Below are positions 39,162 to 52,158 of a stretch of 64,000 bases of DNA, piece by piece (within the stretch, counting starts at the first letter, position 1; each line of letters begins with the position of its first letter). The DNA is from Chaunax sp. Z400 (lineage: Eukaryota > Chordata > Actinopteri > Lophiiformes > Chaunacidae): assembly GCA_037577475.1 (NCBI GenBank), contig CM075202.1, forward strand, positions 12,872,501 to 12,936,500, written 5' to 3'. Below the pieces are notes generated by a model. It was not told the origin of the DNA. It made no database searches and saw only the letters and a list, made by a program, of their open reading frames with translations. A program made the position numbers and the translations under genes.

Positions 39162-39169
39162 TATAAAAG
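39162..39169 (+). promoter_or_regulatory. TRDN: candidate TATA box of TRDN
   Basis: TATAAAAG at 39162-39169 is a near-perfect TATA box in a unique sequence patch. A strong splice donor follows 108 bases later, and the first identified TRDN exon lies on the same strand. A CATGTG E-box sits at 39184-39189. The assignment is inferential. Confidence 0.35.
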
Positions 39170-39191
39170 TGGTAGACACGTTCATGTGACT

Positions 39192-39277
39192 GCTATGTGG
39201 TGCTTATTTACAGTGAGTGCTGCAAGAACCAAGCAGCATCTAAGCATCAGAGTGAAAAAGGAGATCTTAACATAAAG
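39192..39277 (+). other. TRDN: candidate TRDN non-coding exon 1 (5'UTR)
   Basis: If the TATA box at 39162 is used, transcription would start near 39192. The sequence runs to ATAAAG|GTAAGC, a strong donor, with the intron starting at 39278. It contains no ATG after about 39190. Joined to the acceptor at 48492, the first ATG of the message would be the one at 48505, which opens the triadin frame. Human TRDN exon 1 carries the start codon, so the fish gene would differ in this respect. An undetected coding exon 1 elsewhere in 25.9-48.5 kb is the alternative. Confidence 0.3.
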
Positions 39278-41101
39278 GTAAGCCTCCTCAGAAAGGTGCT
39301 GAAAATGAAACCGTGGCTAGAAAAAAGCTGGAGGGAGTGAACTCGGTCGCGAAGCTTACAGCTGCCTGACACCTCAATGAAGGCTGCTTCATTCAGCTGT
39401 GTGTGTGACTGCAGAGTTCACTACGTGACGGAGTGGGAGTGGGCGGGGGGGGAATGACTGAGAGAGGTCTGTTGTCCTTGTTCACTGTCGGAGGAGCTTA
39501 CATGTACATCTGCCACTGTCCAGGGTTCTGAAGATTAACTCAGAGACTGATGACCTGACTTTCTCCTTCAGCATTTTCTGGTACAGAGAGCAAAATTAAT
39601 CTTTCCATCAATTATGCCGAGTCAGGAAATCATGCCCACCTCACACTGTCACATTCATGCCTGACTGCAGGTATAGTGTTGTTTCTGTGTAATGCTGTGT
39701 TTGGTTTATGCCTGATGACTTCCTGAAGGAGCCGCCACCGTGCTGCTGGAGGTACTTTTTCACACAGGCCCAGTTGGTATTCGAAATCCTTTTTTTTTTG
39801 CCTTATCAAATAAGATTACGATTTCAAACTTGCATTTTTGTGTTGCATTAAATTTTGTTTCGATGATCCGACACAGTTTAATATCAGATGCAGACAAAAA
39901 TAGATGAAATGAGGAGCGTGTCCAATACTTTTTCACAGCACCATATCTGGACGCTTCTGCATTTTATCTCTTAAATATCCGGAGTTAGAGATAGAAGGAA
40001 GGATCATTCAGAATGAAACACACTCACGCTGACAGCACACTTAACCATAGTGTAGACATCTTTGTTCTTGTTGATTGCTGTTAGTTTCATCAGAATTACT
40101 TTGGATTCTTTGGCTGCTTTCTCTACTCATGGGGCATACGTATTTGTGTGTCCACACACCAGCTATCTGACCAAAAATAAATCAAATGACAGATGAAAAA
40201 CTAAAAATCAAAACGAGGCCAACAGTAAACGTTTATTAGAAGGCTGACATGCAGGTTACCTCAGAAGAGCCTGAATTAATACATTACTGGAAACTGAGTG
40301 TCTGTCTTTCTTTGCTAGTTTGGCTAATTTGTATTGTTTTTGAACCAAATAAAAGGAAAACCTGTCAGTATTAAGAATCCGATTGGAGTAGTAAGATAAA
40401 CATGACATTTTTATATAGACAGAAAACTGGGCTGGTAATGGATTGTGGGATATGTATTTTTATTGTTTGGCTGAAACTGAAGGGTTTCATATTTTATGTT
40501 AGCCTTTCCTTGTTGCATTAATTTTGAATTAAAAAAAAAACGTCATAAATGATGACTTAAGTGGCACTTTAGGATATCCAGAGGACATCAGTATTGTCTG
40601 ATGTCCTCATCAAAGAGACAAAAATTTGTGATAAATAAATTTGTGATTTGTCATCTTAACATCATATGTAAGTTGTGTTGTTATAATGCCTAATATTTGT
40701 CGTTTGCCATTGAAAACTTGAATAATTGAGTCTGTGATGAGAACGAGAAAATATGTCATGAAATAAAAAACATTAGAACTGAAAAGAATCTCGTTACAAT
40801 GAGAAAACCTATGTTATAACATGAAAGTGAGCAAGCTTCTTTTTTTTTATCATAATGGCAACAATACCCTGTTGCAAAGCATCACATTTTACCAACACAG
40901 ATTATTATGTATGTTGTATGTTATTTGTTGTATTATTTAAATTTGGACACATCATATTAAATGATTCTTCTTTTGCCTCTCTGAGTTGACGACTTAAGAG
41001 TTTGCTTTCTTGTAAAGGGAAACAGGCACGCCCCTCTCCACTGCAATCATTTTCATACTGTCCTTAACTTTTTTTAGGTTCTTGCTGAAGTTTGGACCTG
41101 A

Positions 41102-41221
<120 letters not shown>

Positions 41222-42689
41222 CATGTCCCCCAAGCCCTAAGTGCGCCCTACATATAAAGCAGTCCAGTCCAGGGTTAAAACACCAGCTGCTGTCTGTATC
41301 TCTAATTATAGCCTCTCCAGTGCAGGCTCCCAGGGCAAGACTGGGGGTCAGGTTACTCCTTCCCACTGCGCTCTCACAGTGAGGCGCACACATCCCCGTT
41401 TAAACTGGGCCTCGAACACAGGTTCTGACGGGGCTTAAGAACTCACACAGGGTGAGCCACCTAGATATTTATTCACTTATTTACTCTTCACTTTGACCTC
41501 TGTTTGACCAGGCAGGGCTGCCAGGAGGACATATGTTTCCCCTGGAGGAGTGCAAAAATGGTTGGAAGGTTAGAATTCAGAAGTCCTGAGTATTTTTTTA
41601 AGTTGTTGTCATGGGCACAAGGTGGATTTTTTTGTTTTGTTTTCCTGTTGGGTTGAACTACTGCTGTTGCTGTTTTTGGAGGACACACCAATCCAAATCA
41701 TATGAAAGCAGACAGCTCACCAACAGGACCATGTCACTGCCTTGATATTTTGCAGTGAACAGTATGTGAGGAATGAAGTAATGGGCCTTTCAGAGGGAGA
41801 AGCACTGTCGTAACACCAGCTGTGAGCTGCCTCTGACTGCCTCCATCATTATACCATGATTAATAAGCTCAGTGTCGACCTTTATCTCTTCACTTTCTTT
41901 CTTCCTCCCCATCCGCTCGCTCCTATATGCTGTTTTCATCCTCATCACTACTCCTCACCCTCTGAAATGTCCCCTTCCCTCTCTTCCTCCCCCCTTCCAC
42001 TTCCTCTGTCTCTCTATTTTGGACCCTCAGAGGGGGCAGGGTGACTCTCAGGGTGACTCCTTCCCTCGTTCTCGATCTGTCTTAACCAGCAAGAAACTAC
42101 ATTTTAGAAACTTCAACTCAAGAGTTTCTTGGACACAAACTGAAACCTTTGAGAATAACTTTGAAACAACAAGAACAAAAAAAAAGAAAAGGTAAATCAT
42201 TCCCCCTCAGTTTTATCCTGTGGGGAACGTTTAGTGTATTTTTAGAACTGCTGTGATCCAGCTCAACACAATTCCTGCGAGCTTTTTGCTGCCAGATTCC
42301 AGCGTTACCTCATCGTCTTTTTCTCACAATCAACTGGGGCCAGAAAGGATTTAACGAAGGAATTACATGCTTGTTTCTATGGTAACGCTGCATTTCCCGA
42401 GCCACTGAAGGACCGGAGGTTATCACTGAACATCCAGAAACCCAAGGTGCAGTAAAATCCGTTTTATTCTTTTTGAATTTAATGATGATCTGATACTGCT
42501 GGTAAGGAGGTCTATGCACTGTTCACAGGGTTTTTCTTTCTCGTTGTCATCGTTGCGATCTAAAGGTCAGCTGCTAACATCTCCAAATTTGAACACAAGA
42601 GATAAACAGTTTTAAAAGTAATCAGAAGAGGTCAAATAGTACACACTGAGTACAAAATCTACTGAAAAAGCTATGTTTTGCTTATAGGC

Positions 42690-42953
42690 CAGTGTTTCAC
42701 AACCCTTTTTTTTGACTGGTGCCCCCTTAAAATAAAGACATCTTAACACAGATTAGGGCCTCAGTGTAAATGTGCGTAATGAGCAATTCAATCAGACACT
42801 AACTGTTTCATGCATAGAGTTGAAAGTATGAAATATTTCATGATAAAAATATTTTTACACACCATTCTTTCTTTTTCCTTATATCATGTCGGGATCTTTC
42901 AGATGCATCCAGGGTTCCTTAGGGGCTCCTCACCCTCAGGCTGGGAACAAATG
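42690..42953. mobile_element. probable hAT-type MITE remnant
   Basis: The left end CAGTGTTTCACAACCC and the right end GGCTGGGAACAAATG (reverse complement CATTTGTTCCCAGCC) agree at about 10 of 15 positions. Both resemble the CAGTGGTTCCCAACC ends of fish hAT elements. 'GGGCTCCTCACCC' near the right end also fits such elements. No 8-bp target duplication is preserved, so the limits are approximate. There is no coding content. Confidence 0.55.
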
Positions 42954-45257
42954 GATTTGAATCTTTGATGTTGAAATGATCAGTTACCTTTTTCTTCTCT
43001 CATTTTTTCTCTTTTCCCTATTCTGACAATGAGATCATGTAATTGCTAAAACTGCAACCAAGAGGAGTTGGTTGCCTAATAAGCTGCTTTGATTATCTGT
43101 TCACATAGACTGCCTTTAATGCATATGACAACATAGTGAGTTTTATTGGCTTTTTGTCTAACAAGATACAGATTATGCTTCTGTGCTCGGCCCCCGGTGA
43201 CGGATATATGACATCATCATGTTGATTCATCCATGTGTAAGCACCATCTTTCTATTGTAGCCGGTTAAGGAGGAGTGGGGGAGTTTTAACTAATTTATAT
43301 AAATTTAAGCCAGTTGGTGCCAACCTAGAGATCACACATCCAAGGGGTCCTGAGGGAAAAGGACAACGTTGTGTTTTCTATATTCACAGGCTGCAATTTT
43401 CTCTAATAACTGTTTATTTCTGAAATATTAGATCATTTTTACCTCTTTGGGCCCTGAAACAACTCTTTTAATCTCTCTGAGATTCACAATTTATAGACAT
43501 CTGAAACATGACCAGCTTTTTTTAAGGGCTGACAAGCCACACTGGCTGAGGATCGCTTAATCTATGTGTTATATCTTATAATCATATATGCTGTTTGATA
43601 TAAAATCTGAATCTGAAAAGTAACTAGGTAACCCACCTACTGCTTTGGTTATCTTGGTTATTGAATAGGAGTAAATTGTGTAATATTTCAGACTGAAATG
43701 CAGTTAAAGTGTATATAAAATAAATTGAAAACAATCCATAATCTCAAAGGTACATCTGTTAGTTACTACATCTGGTTACAATATCCAAAAAGATGACCTT
43801 ATAAGCAGTTTCAAAGGTCATGCAGTTAGTGACTCACACTCTCTTAAGTGCCTTTCATTTGCCCTCAGATACCGCTCAGTAGGCCGCACACACATTGTTC
43901 TAATTCTGTTCATTCCTCTGGTGTGGCGGCGGCAGCAGCAGCAGTTGGTCTCCTTGTTTATATGTGTGAAGATCAACTCGGCTCCTGGTGGTAACAACAG
44001 GTGGGCTGGGTCATCTGGTTTTTAGAAGAGGACAGACACACAATGCACTGAAAGGGGGAAATATTTGGTGAGTCAAACTTTGACAGAAGCAAACATGAGC
44101 CATAAAGGAGAAGCACGCCGTAATTATATGGTCCTGAAAGGACTGGTGAAGTGGATGATAGCACCAGTGCACCTTTCTTCTGATCCATTTAGACTGTGCT
44201 CCAACCCTCATTGTAACATTGTGACCATTCTACCTGCTGTGGATCAATATGTTGGCCTGACCAGTCATTGCCAGAGCTTCACTAGATCAATGCTAAGCTT
44301 TTATATCACACACACAGGCATACACAGACCCTCTTAGCTCCATATCTGAAATAACGCACAGGCCAGCTGTTGTTCTCCAGATCAATGGTTAGCCCTCTTG
44401 AATCAGACGCACACACAAACATTTAAGCGTGCGTGGGCAGAATTATGTCAAATTGATTTTTTACTTTGTTGTTTGAATGCAGCAACAAAAAGGTCAACCT
44501 GAGACCAGCCACTGAATCAAAACACATCAGTTCTTCACATTATACAACCGACCTGGATGACATGTACACTGTGCAACAGATGCATACATACTGTGCATCA
44601 CCAGCACACTCAAAAACAAAGATTTTATTTAAAAAAATATGTAGCACAGTATGAACAGTGTGGAACACAGGTATGACATTTGAAAGACATGAGTGTTGAC
44701 CAGGCAGGGAATTTTTTTTTAAATAGAATTGCATTATGGTAAATGTAGGGATCAGAACTTATAAAGCTTGATCCAAAAAGCACAAATATGAAAATAAAAT
44801 TCATGTATAAATAAATGTCTCAATATCACAGAATTTGAACCTCTATCTGTCTCTGAGGGAATCAGCTTCATGAGAGTCAATACAAAACTTTGGGAATAAT
44901 CCGTAATGCCTTTAAGTCATGATAAAGGATGAAGTGAGCTCTGACTTTGTGCTGGTATTCAGGGCTTATATTGTAACTATGATTTTATGTCAGATGGCAA
45001 TTCCGTTCAGAAACCTCCATTCCTGAATATGAGTCATATTATTATTTAACGCCACCAAAGGCAGAGTGATGCCAAAATATAACTAAAAGGCACTTAGAGA
45101 GTGCCAGCGCCATTAAACGCCACTAAAACCTGAACAATCAGAAATAGCTTCCAGGATGTGTCAAAATAAAGTCTTTATCAGCCAGCCCCTCAAGAAATGG
45201 GCACGCTGATGAGTGTGCACAATATGTTAATTCCATTTAGCTTTCTGTAAGGATATC

Positions 45258-45548
45258 ATTAATTGTTGTGTCAATGCACCCAGGGCATAATCACACACTT
45301 AGCCTTTATGACATGATGACCCAAATCCGGATGGATGGATGTGTTGCACAGTGGCAGAACATCATGAGTTGTGCAGTTGATTGACTCATTATTACTTTTC
45401 ATGACATTTGCAAAATGCAAGTGAAGAAATGATGCAGAAAATAATGTGATCAAAATTTAATCAGATCCACCCCGACACAGAATTTCGCCAAAATCCACTG
45501 ACAACTTTTTGAGATATTTGGCCGACAAACAGTCTGTTGGCAGAGGTA
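45258..45548 (+). mobile_element. TACCTCCGCCAA-family MITE copy
   Basis: The right end TTGGCAGAGGTA (45537-45548) is the reverse complement of the family's left end TACC-TC-GCCAA, as seen at 61762 and 47377. The interior carries 'TTCGCCAAAATCCACTGACAAC' and 'GACAAACAGTCTG' phrases that I know from a widespread fish repeat. The left part near 45268-45300 matches the 47.4 kb copy over about 40 bases (GCACCC-GGGCAT...CACACACT). The left terminus itself is eroded. It has no coding capacity. Confidence 0.65.
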
Positions 45549-47376
45549 AATATCAGCTATCTCAGCCCTCTCATCTCTCAGATGGTCCACATGATGACAT
45601 ACAAACGACTGTAGCGTAATTTACACAGAGGAAGGTATTGCTAAGTATTGCTCCTGCGCTGGATTGCTGGTCTAAGGGCATGTAATTTAGCTGTCATGTA
45701 TGAACTGCCACTGCTGGGAACTTGAAGGTAGATGGAGAGTTTAATAGGGTTCCAACATCAATATTTTACCCTCAGGCCCCTGAATAGATTAAACCGGCTA
45801 TGCCAAAGTGTTCCTGCTTATTGCATTAAGTTATAATGGCCTACTTGTTGCTGCATTCAGTGTTTTATAGTCATGTGCAGTCAAGCTCACCTTCCTCTGG
45901 GTTTGAGTGCAGGCGATACATAATAGGCCGTAATGTAGCCAATGTACTCTAGTTATTTGGTTTAACTCACCAGGAGAAACACATGCCAATATTGAGAGAG
46001 AAAAAAAAGCACTGGATTATTCTTTTTAAACGCACATATGATATAATGAGGAGACATTGTCACCAATTTATACTCAGCTTCTATTAACTGAGAACCACTA
46101 CAGTCCAAACTGCCACCTAATTGTGTCAACAAGAATGTCATAATGAATGGTGTTAAATGCCTCAGCTGGACCTGACCACACAGGACTCAAGTGGATCTGC
46201 ATCCTTCAGGGCCTCATTAATACCCTTGAAAAGGGCATTTCTTTCAGATGGGTCAGACGTATTTCAATTCCAATCCCCTCCACACTGTATCTATCACTTT
46301 GTATTTGCAGATACGATGTGTGAGAGGCAGGCAGAGAGACGGAGGGAAGAATAAATCATTGCAGCGCACCACATAATGAACACAAACAAACTAACGCGGG
46401 AGTGTAATCATGTTATGACACACGGCCCCGCTGCCATACAATGATGAAAATTTTCTTTCGAGAACTAATTTGTCTTGTAGGGCAGATTTTTCAAAGTGAG
46501 ATCAGATTTAATCTCCTCATTGCCCCGGGCCATCTCTATGTGAGTGTCTCTCTCTCTCTTTCTCGTTGCTGTCTCCCACTCTTTCTCCCCCACATGTCAC
46601 GTCTTTCATTCTTGTCCTCACATAAAGAAAAACAGAACGTTCTTGATGATTCACAGGCATCCACAGGAATAAACACAGGCTTACAGACTGCAGATATAGT
46701 GCTCATATCAATGACAGATTAAAGTCAGATGATGTCAGTATCATGCCATATGATGGCACCAACACCATAATGAGCTGTAACCCCGTGTTGCATTTAACCA
46801 AAGGCTTTAAGGCAAAGTTCTCCTTCATCCACCATAATACTCACTAGATTTTTTACATTTCGTAGCAGTGTGTTTGTTTGTCTTCTACCTCTAATCCATC
46901 ACCTAAAATAATCTGAGGCTGCAGACATAGATTCTATTTTGGATCATAATCATCTAAAGCAGATGCTTCATTGTAATCTAATTCTTTCAGATATTTATAG
47001 ATACTCTGATGATGTCACCACAGTTGTATTGATCTGCGTTGGAGACAACAGGAGTTCGGTTCAGGTCATTTGTTCCTGGTGAAGGAAAAAAAAAAAGATA
47101 CTTTGTTGCATTTTATTTATAGTCCAGTTCCTTTTCACACTAACTTTATGCAAATGAACCAGGAGGAGTAAACATGAAGTTATACAGACTGTAAGGTATC
47201 TCATTGATTGAACATTTGGTGATTGAAACTCTGACTGATGGATGTTTATGCAGCTCTTAATGCTTCTAATGTGTATAATGTTTTATTTGTGTCACAAAGA
47301 CACGACGAAAAAACAGATGATCAACCCTGATAGCATTATCAGACTGCAAATCGACTTCATGTTATGAACTTGAAAG

Positions 47377-47830
47377 CACCTCCACCAATGCCATTATCAC
47401 TAATCAATTGTTGTATCATTGCACCCTGGGCATTGCACACACTGTGATGTTACCATGCTGGTGTCGCTTTACTCAGATCTGCCTCATGCAAAATTAAGTG
47501 ATACCGTCTGATTCATTGCATATGGAAACAATTTCTAGAATTTAAAATCATGCATTTGACAGAAATATGATTTTCCATTGCCCTTGTTATAACATCTTAC
47601 TTTCACAGATACATGAAATCCATTTGAATGTCTCTCTATCTGCTTTATCTCAGGTATATATTTGTACTAGTGTCATGTCTCTACCCCTCTCTGTTACCGT
47701 GCTGTGACCCAACACTTATTGCCCCCTTTTAGGAACATATTTTAATATGGATCATAATCCAAATCTGGATCCAAAAGCACATAGTGGTGGAACATCATGG
47801 CTGGGTGTTTTTTATTTGATTGGTTTATTA
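47377..47830 (+). mobile_element. TACCTCCGCCAA-family MITE, partial copy
   Basis: The left end reads CACCTCCACCAATGCC at 47377, followed by a block at 47408-47450 that is similar to the copy at 45.3 kb. Further right, GGATCATAATCCAAATCTGG (47749-47768) is an internal phrase typical of this family. A related GGATCATAATC phrase also occurs at about 46941. The right end could not be located, and the extent is approximate. Confidence 0.5.
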
Positions 47831-48492
47831 TTATTTTACATCATACTGGCATAATGTTAATAAGGCCTTATCTTGCAATGCTGGAGAAAGTGAAAAAGTG
47901 ATCCAGAATCTGCATCCGTACCAGACTCAAAATCAACTCTTTATTGGCCCAAACTTCAGCCCTACACAAAATGTTCGAATTTGACAATCAACAGATAGAT
48001 TGATTAGTGGTCTATATTTTGAAATCATGTTAAAATCAACATCTGCTGTTCAAAAACTGGGGGGTGCTCCCAGTTTAGGAACACTTGCTTCAAAGAATTT
48101 GCGACAAAATGGAATGTGGGATTTATTTTTTATTATTGGTTTTTGGAATTTGAAAAAAAAATATTCCATTCTTTTGTAAATCCAAGGTTTGTGAGTTCTT
48201 GCATCTTAAGAATTGTGGCCTTAAACTTGCTAAAATTAGCTGTCAGCTAAGTTAGCTAATTAGCAGAGCTATTTTGCCATTTGTGATTAGCAGTCCCTTT
48301 TATTATTTTTCTTGCTGCATTTTTAAATTGCTATTTGAAAAGTTATGTTTTTTCTCTGTTATTCAAAAACTGATCCTCCTCCATATTTCCTTTATGCCTC
48401 TCCTTATGTCTTTCTTGTTCTCTTTATTTTCTTCTCTCTTCTTCTCTTTCATGATAATCCTCTGCTTTCTAACTATCTCTCTCTACTCTCAG

Positions 48493-48691
48493 CTCTCTTC
48501 ACCAATGAGCAACCAAGCCAATGGCGGTGAGACGGTCCCTCCAGTTCGGACCAATCAGAGGACATTTATGGATGATGTCATTTTGACCTTTAGTTCACCA
48601 ATGGCTTGGCTGCTGGTTATGGCTCTGATTCTGACATGGTCAGGAGTCGCCATCGTTTTATTTGATCTGCTTGACTATAAAACTCTGGCAG
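48493..48691 (+). CDS. TRDN: triadin (TRDN), membrane-anchor exon
   Basis: This exon follows the polypyrimidine tract and acceptor ACTCTCAG at 48492 and ends at GGCAG|GTAACA (donor 48692). Coding is taken from the ATG at 48505, giving 62 codons plus one base (phase 1). The N-terminus is cytosolic (residues 1-33). A single transmembrane helix spans about residues 34-53 (AWLLVMALILTWSGVAIVLF), followed by the luminal start DLLDYKTLAG. The block DDVILTFSSPMAWLL...ITWS-like...VLFDLLDYK corresponds almost residue for residue to mammalian triadin and less well to its relative junctin/ASPH. Triadin tethers calsequestrin to the ryanodine receptor in the junctional sarcoplasmic reticulum. If an upstream coding exon exists, the four codons before the ATG (LSSP) would also be translated in this frame. 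Confidence 0.95.
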
Positions 48692-51598
48692 GTAACAAAA
48701 GTCATTAATTATTATCATTTGTTGTCATTGTCATTTCAATATTCTAGAATGTTTTGCTGCATTGTAAGTGAAGTTACTTTAACAATGATTATAATTCTAT
48801 CATGTAATATTCCATTATAAAGTGCTTGTAATATTTTGTTATACCTTGTGACACTTTGCTTCATCTCATTTACTTTTACTCATACCATATACCCATTCAT
48901 TCACTTATCATTTACACATCCATATATAATCCAAACATGTTTCAAGAACCTTTCAGACATTCCAGAAGTGGACATGATCTCATGAAAATAATTTTCAAAA
49001 ACCTCATGCACCATCTCAATCTCGCTCTTACACGTTCACCCAGACTCTAACGTGAATTAGTCCATCACTTAACAGTTTATGTACCAGTGTAGTGATACAA
49101 CTGTGTACATGCTGAGGTCTATTCACTCCTCCTCATTTTCACTTACATTTTCTACTCGTACACTCGTAGAATGGATTGAAAGGCACTTCCTATTGTCAGA
49201 CGTCTGTTCATTTTAATCAAGCATTCCTCTGGTTTTGCATTTGCCAGCTGCTGCACCACAGAAACTTAGACAAGCTTTGTTTCCTCACATATCTTGTATC
49301 CCATTATCTCCTATTCATGACTTAATTGCATTGTGTGATCAAAGTCTATTTTCTGTGATCACAGTCTAATTACTTCATCATCTTGAAATAACAGAGAATG
49401 AATTTTCCTGAGAATGCAAATTTGCTGCTGATTGGTTAAAATACAGTGAGTGCAGCAGTCAAGATCTCTCCTTCAAACATTTTCAGTTCAGCTGAAAAAT
49501 GTCCATTCACTGACAATGTGATCAGGCTTACAAAGCTCTGCACACTGAGTCATTTATATCCTGAGATAATGAGAAATGTCTGATTGCAGGGTAACAGGAG
49601 AAATACAGAAGGAGCAACTGTGCCACTGCGCTGTTTTATTTTGAAAACATAGAATCTGGATTATACCCCATAAATCAAAACAATAAACAAGTTGCTGATT
49701 TGATTATATTCCAAGTATTATTTACTTTACATATAAAGCAAAAGACATTTTGTCAAATATTTTACGCTAAAGTAAAGCGACCGTACAGTCAGTGGTTGTT
49801 TCCCTGAGCATAAAGACTGGAAATAGGTGAAATACTCTTCATTCAGATTGAATTAAATGATCAGACGGGTTTTTTACAGGCCTGCAACATCCACAATACA
49901 GCCGACGATTTTCTCTTTTTTTGTCAGAGCATTTGATTTATTGATCACTGTTAGAATGTAAAGGCAATTTCAAGACATATTACCAAAAAAAAAAAAAAAC
50001 GTATAAAGTAGGCTCCTTAGCTACGTAGCTTTAATGTTGAATCACATACAAACGTATAGGCTAAGTGTACCAAACACTTGAGTTTTACAGTCTCGTGTAT
50101 CAAATCAGTGCTACTTTAAATGGCAACATTATAGGATTTGATTAAAATTGTGTGACACCATGATAGGTTGTAGTTTCACTATTTGGTAACGCTTTAAGTC
50201 GTTGCATTTAAAAGACATCTCATGTTAAGCCTGTTTGGCACTAATTACAGAAAACACAGGCGTGGTTAAATTTGAACATTTAATTAATTGATTTAAATTA
50301 TTTGCAAGAATCTGAACTAAACGTGCAAACATATTAAACTTGTCTATGGAGAATAAAGCCTTGGAAACTCTGAGCTACTTCCCTACATTCAGTAACAAAT
50401 GACAGTACTCTCTCCAAATGGAAATGATTCAGAAATAATGGACCTGTAAAATAAAACATTACCTTATAGTCATGTGAACATATGAACTGTAGGGTTCTGA
50501 ACAGACCTGGCTCACGAGGCTCTCATCTTCCACCCACAGAGCAATGAATCAATCACTTTGATTTTATAACAGGTGTATTAAAGTCTGAAGTCAGTTTAGT
50601 GTGACAAAGACCTTTCTATCAATTCTACTCACATCACTCCCACAGCTAGTGTACATATCATCATGTACTTGGACTATCCTGCAGTGGAAGGATAGTCCTG
50701 CCTCACCACCTCAACACACTCATCTGTGTAACTCCTCTCCTCACTCTTCCCCCCCTTCCTTCACCCCCACGCCTTCACCTCTTCTCCATCCTCATGCTGT
50801 CAATCACCTGCCATCCCATCCAAAGAATACACATCACACTGTGACGACCCCGTGTGTTTACATCCTGGTAAAAACATGAGAACCACTAACGGTTTGACTG
50901 CACTGCTCGCTTGTTATAGCACTTTGCCTGTGACTGACCAGAAAATGAGGATTTGTGACCCCTGTGAAGTATGTGTCCAGTATTTCTCTGTATTAAGGTG
51001 AATCAACTCTAAATCACCAAAACAAATATAACACCGATAATGGGTGAAGACAGCTTTCAGCCATAAAGGGTCACGTCACACATTTGCTGAGGTTTCCACC
51101 CATTTCCTACTGAGACTATGAGCTGTTTTAAAAAAAAAAAGATTTATTATTTTTATTATTCAACAGCTCTCGGAGCAACAAGCGTGCCAATTTATTGTCT
51201 CATTATCAACCAGACTAACGAGCTTGCTAAATGTCAGTTGTCAAACGTGTGACTCCTGTGTCATAACAGTCTAAAAACCATTTCCCTTTTTGCGTAAAAG
51301 TTTATATTCCAACATTAGAGGGTTAAATAAAACTTGGTGGTGTAACTCAGTTAATGAGCTTCGATAGCTTCAACCATTTTGGAAAACTCCAGCTTTTGGT
51401 TCTGTGAAAGGTTTGCTTGTTGCTCTTGTACATTCACAGGACATGGTTTACCAAATCTTCATAGACACATTTCATTCCCACCAATGAATTCCCTGATAGT
51501 TGTTCCATTGGAATGAACTGATTTATCTCATCATTTTAATTGGGATTACTTGGGACATGTTTCTGAAATGAGGCTATTGGTTGCACAGAGTCTGCAAT

Positions 51599-51601
<3 letters not shown>

Positions 51602-51661
<60 letters not shown>
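51602..51661. repeat. (TA)n microsatellite, 60 bp
   Basis: A pure TA array flanked on both sides by the same GCAATTG heptamer (TCTGCAATTGC before, CTTGCAATTGT after). It lies within a TRDN intron. Confidence 0.95.
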
Positions 51662-51663
<2 letters not shown>

Positions 51664-51718
51664 TTGCAATTGTATTATTGTAATGCTTTTTGGGACTAAA
51701 TTAGCCTGCTTTTACAAA

Positions 51719-52060
51719 AGTATACTTTTAAGTATATGTGTAAGAGTGGTAAACTTTGAGTACACAACTTGTTTACATCGAAGTTTTATTTTGTACTGCA
51801 GCTGTACTGTGAACTATACAGTAGTATAAGTGAACTTATAGGTATACTGTTACAGTACACAGTTACATACTTCTAGGCCACGCTTTAGTTTGTGAAAATA
51901 CACTTCTGAGTACACTCACAGTAAACTATCAGTTTCTGTATACTTGTCAGCAAAAGCCAAGTAGCTATACCTAAGTATAATATTGTTAAGTCTCTGGTAA
52001 GTACATAAAAAGTAGACTGAAAGTACATTCTTTTATTTTGAGTTTAAAAGAAGTATACTA
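51719..52060. mobile_element. AT-rich MITE-like element with AGTATACTT ends
   Basis: The left end AGTATACTTTTAAG and the right end TTTAAAAGAAGTATACT (reverse complement AGTATACTTCTTTTAAA) are inverted copies. The interior is full of short GTATAC/AGTACA/TACTGT phrases typical of a fish AT-rich MITE group. No open frame of note is present and no target duplication was established. Confidence 0.5.
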
Positions 52061-52158
52061 ATAGCACACTTGAATAAACTTCTTCTTCTTTTTTTTGCGA
52101 GGGAAGTGATTCAGGGTTGATTTACCATTGTTCTCTACAAAGCATTCTCAGTGTCGTC

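Noticed and set aside
39453..39466. ATGACTGAGAGAG|GTCTGT as a human-like TRDN coding exon 1 (MTE...)
   Set aside because: It would leave in phase 1 and read into a stop in the exon at 48493, which requires phase 0 entry to keep the triadin frame. The donor is also weaker than the one at 39278.
41340..41455. Possible SINE on the minus strand (TTCGAGGCCC, GTGAGAGCGCAGTGGG phrases)
   Set aside because: Only loose resemblance to a B-box and no A-box or tail. It could not be tied to a known family or to another copy in the window.
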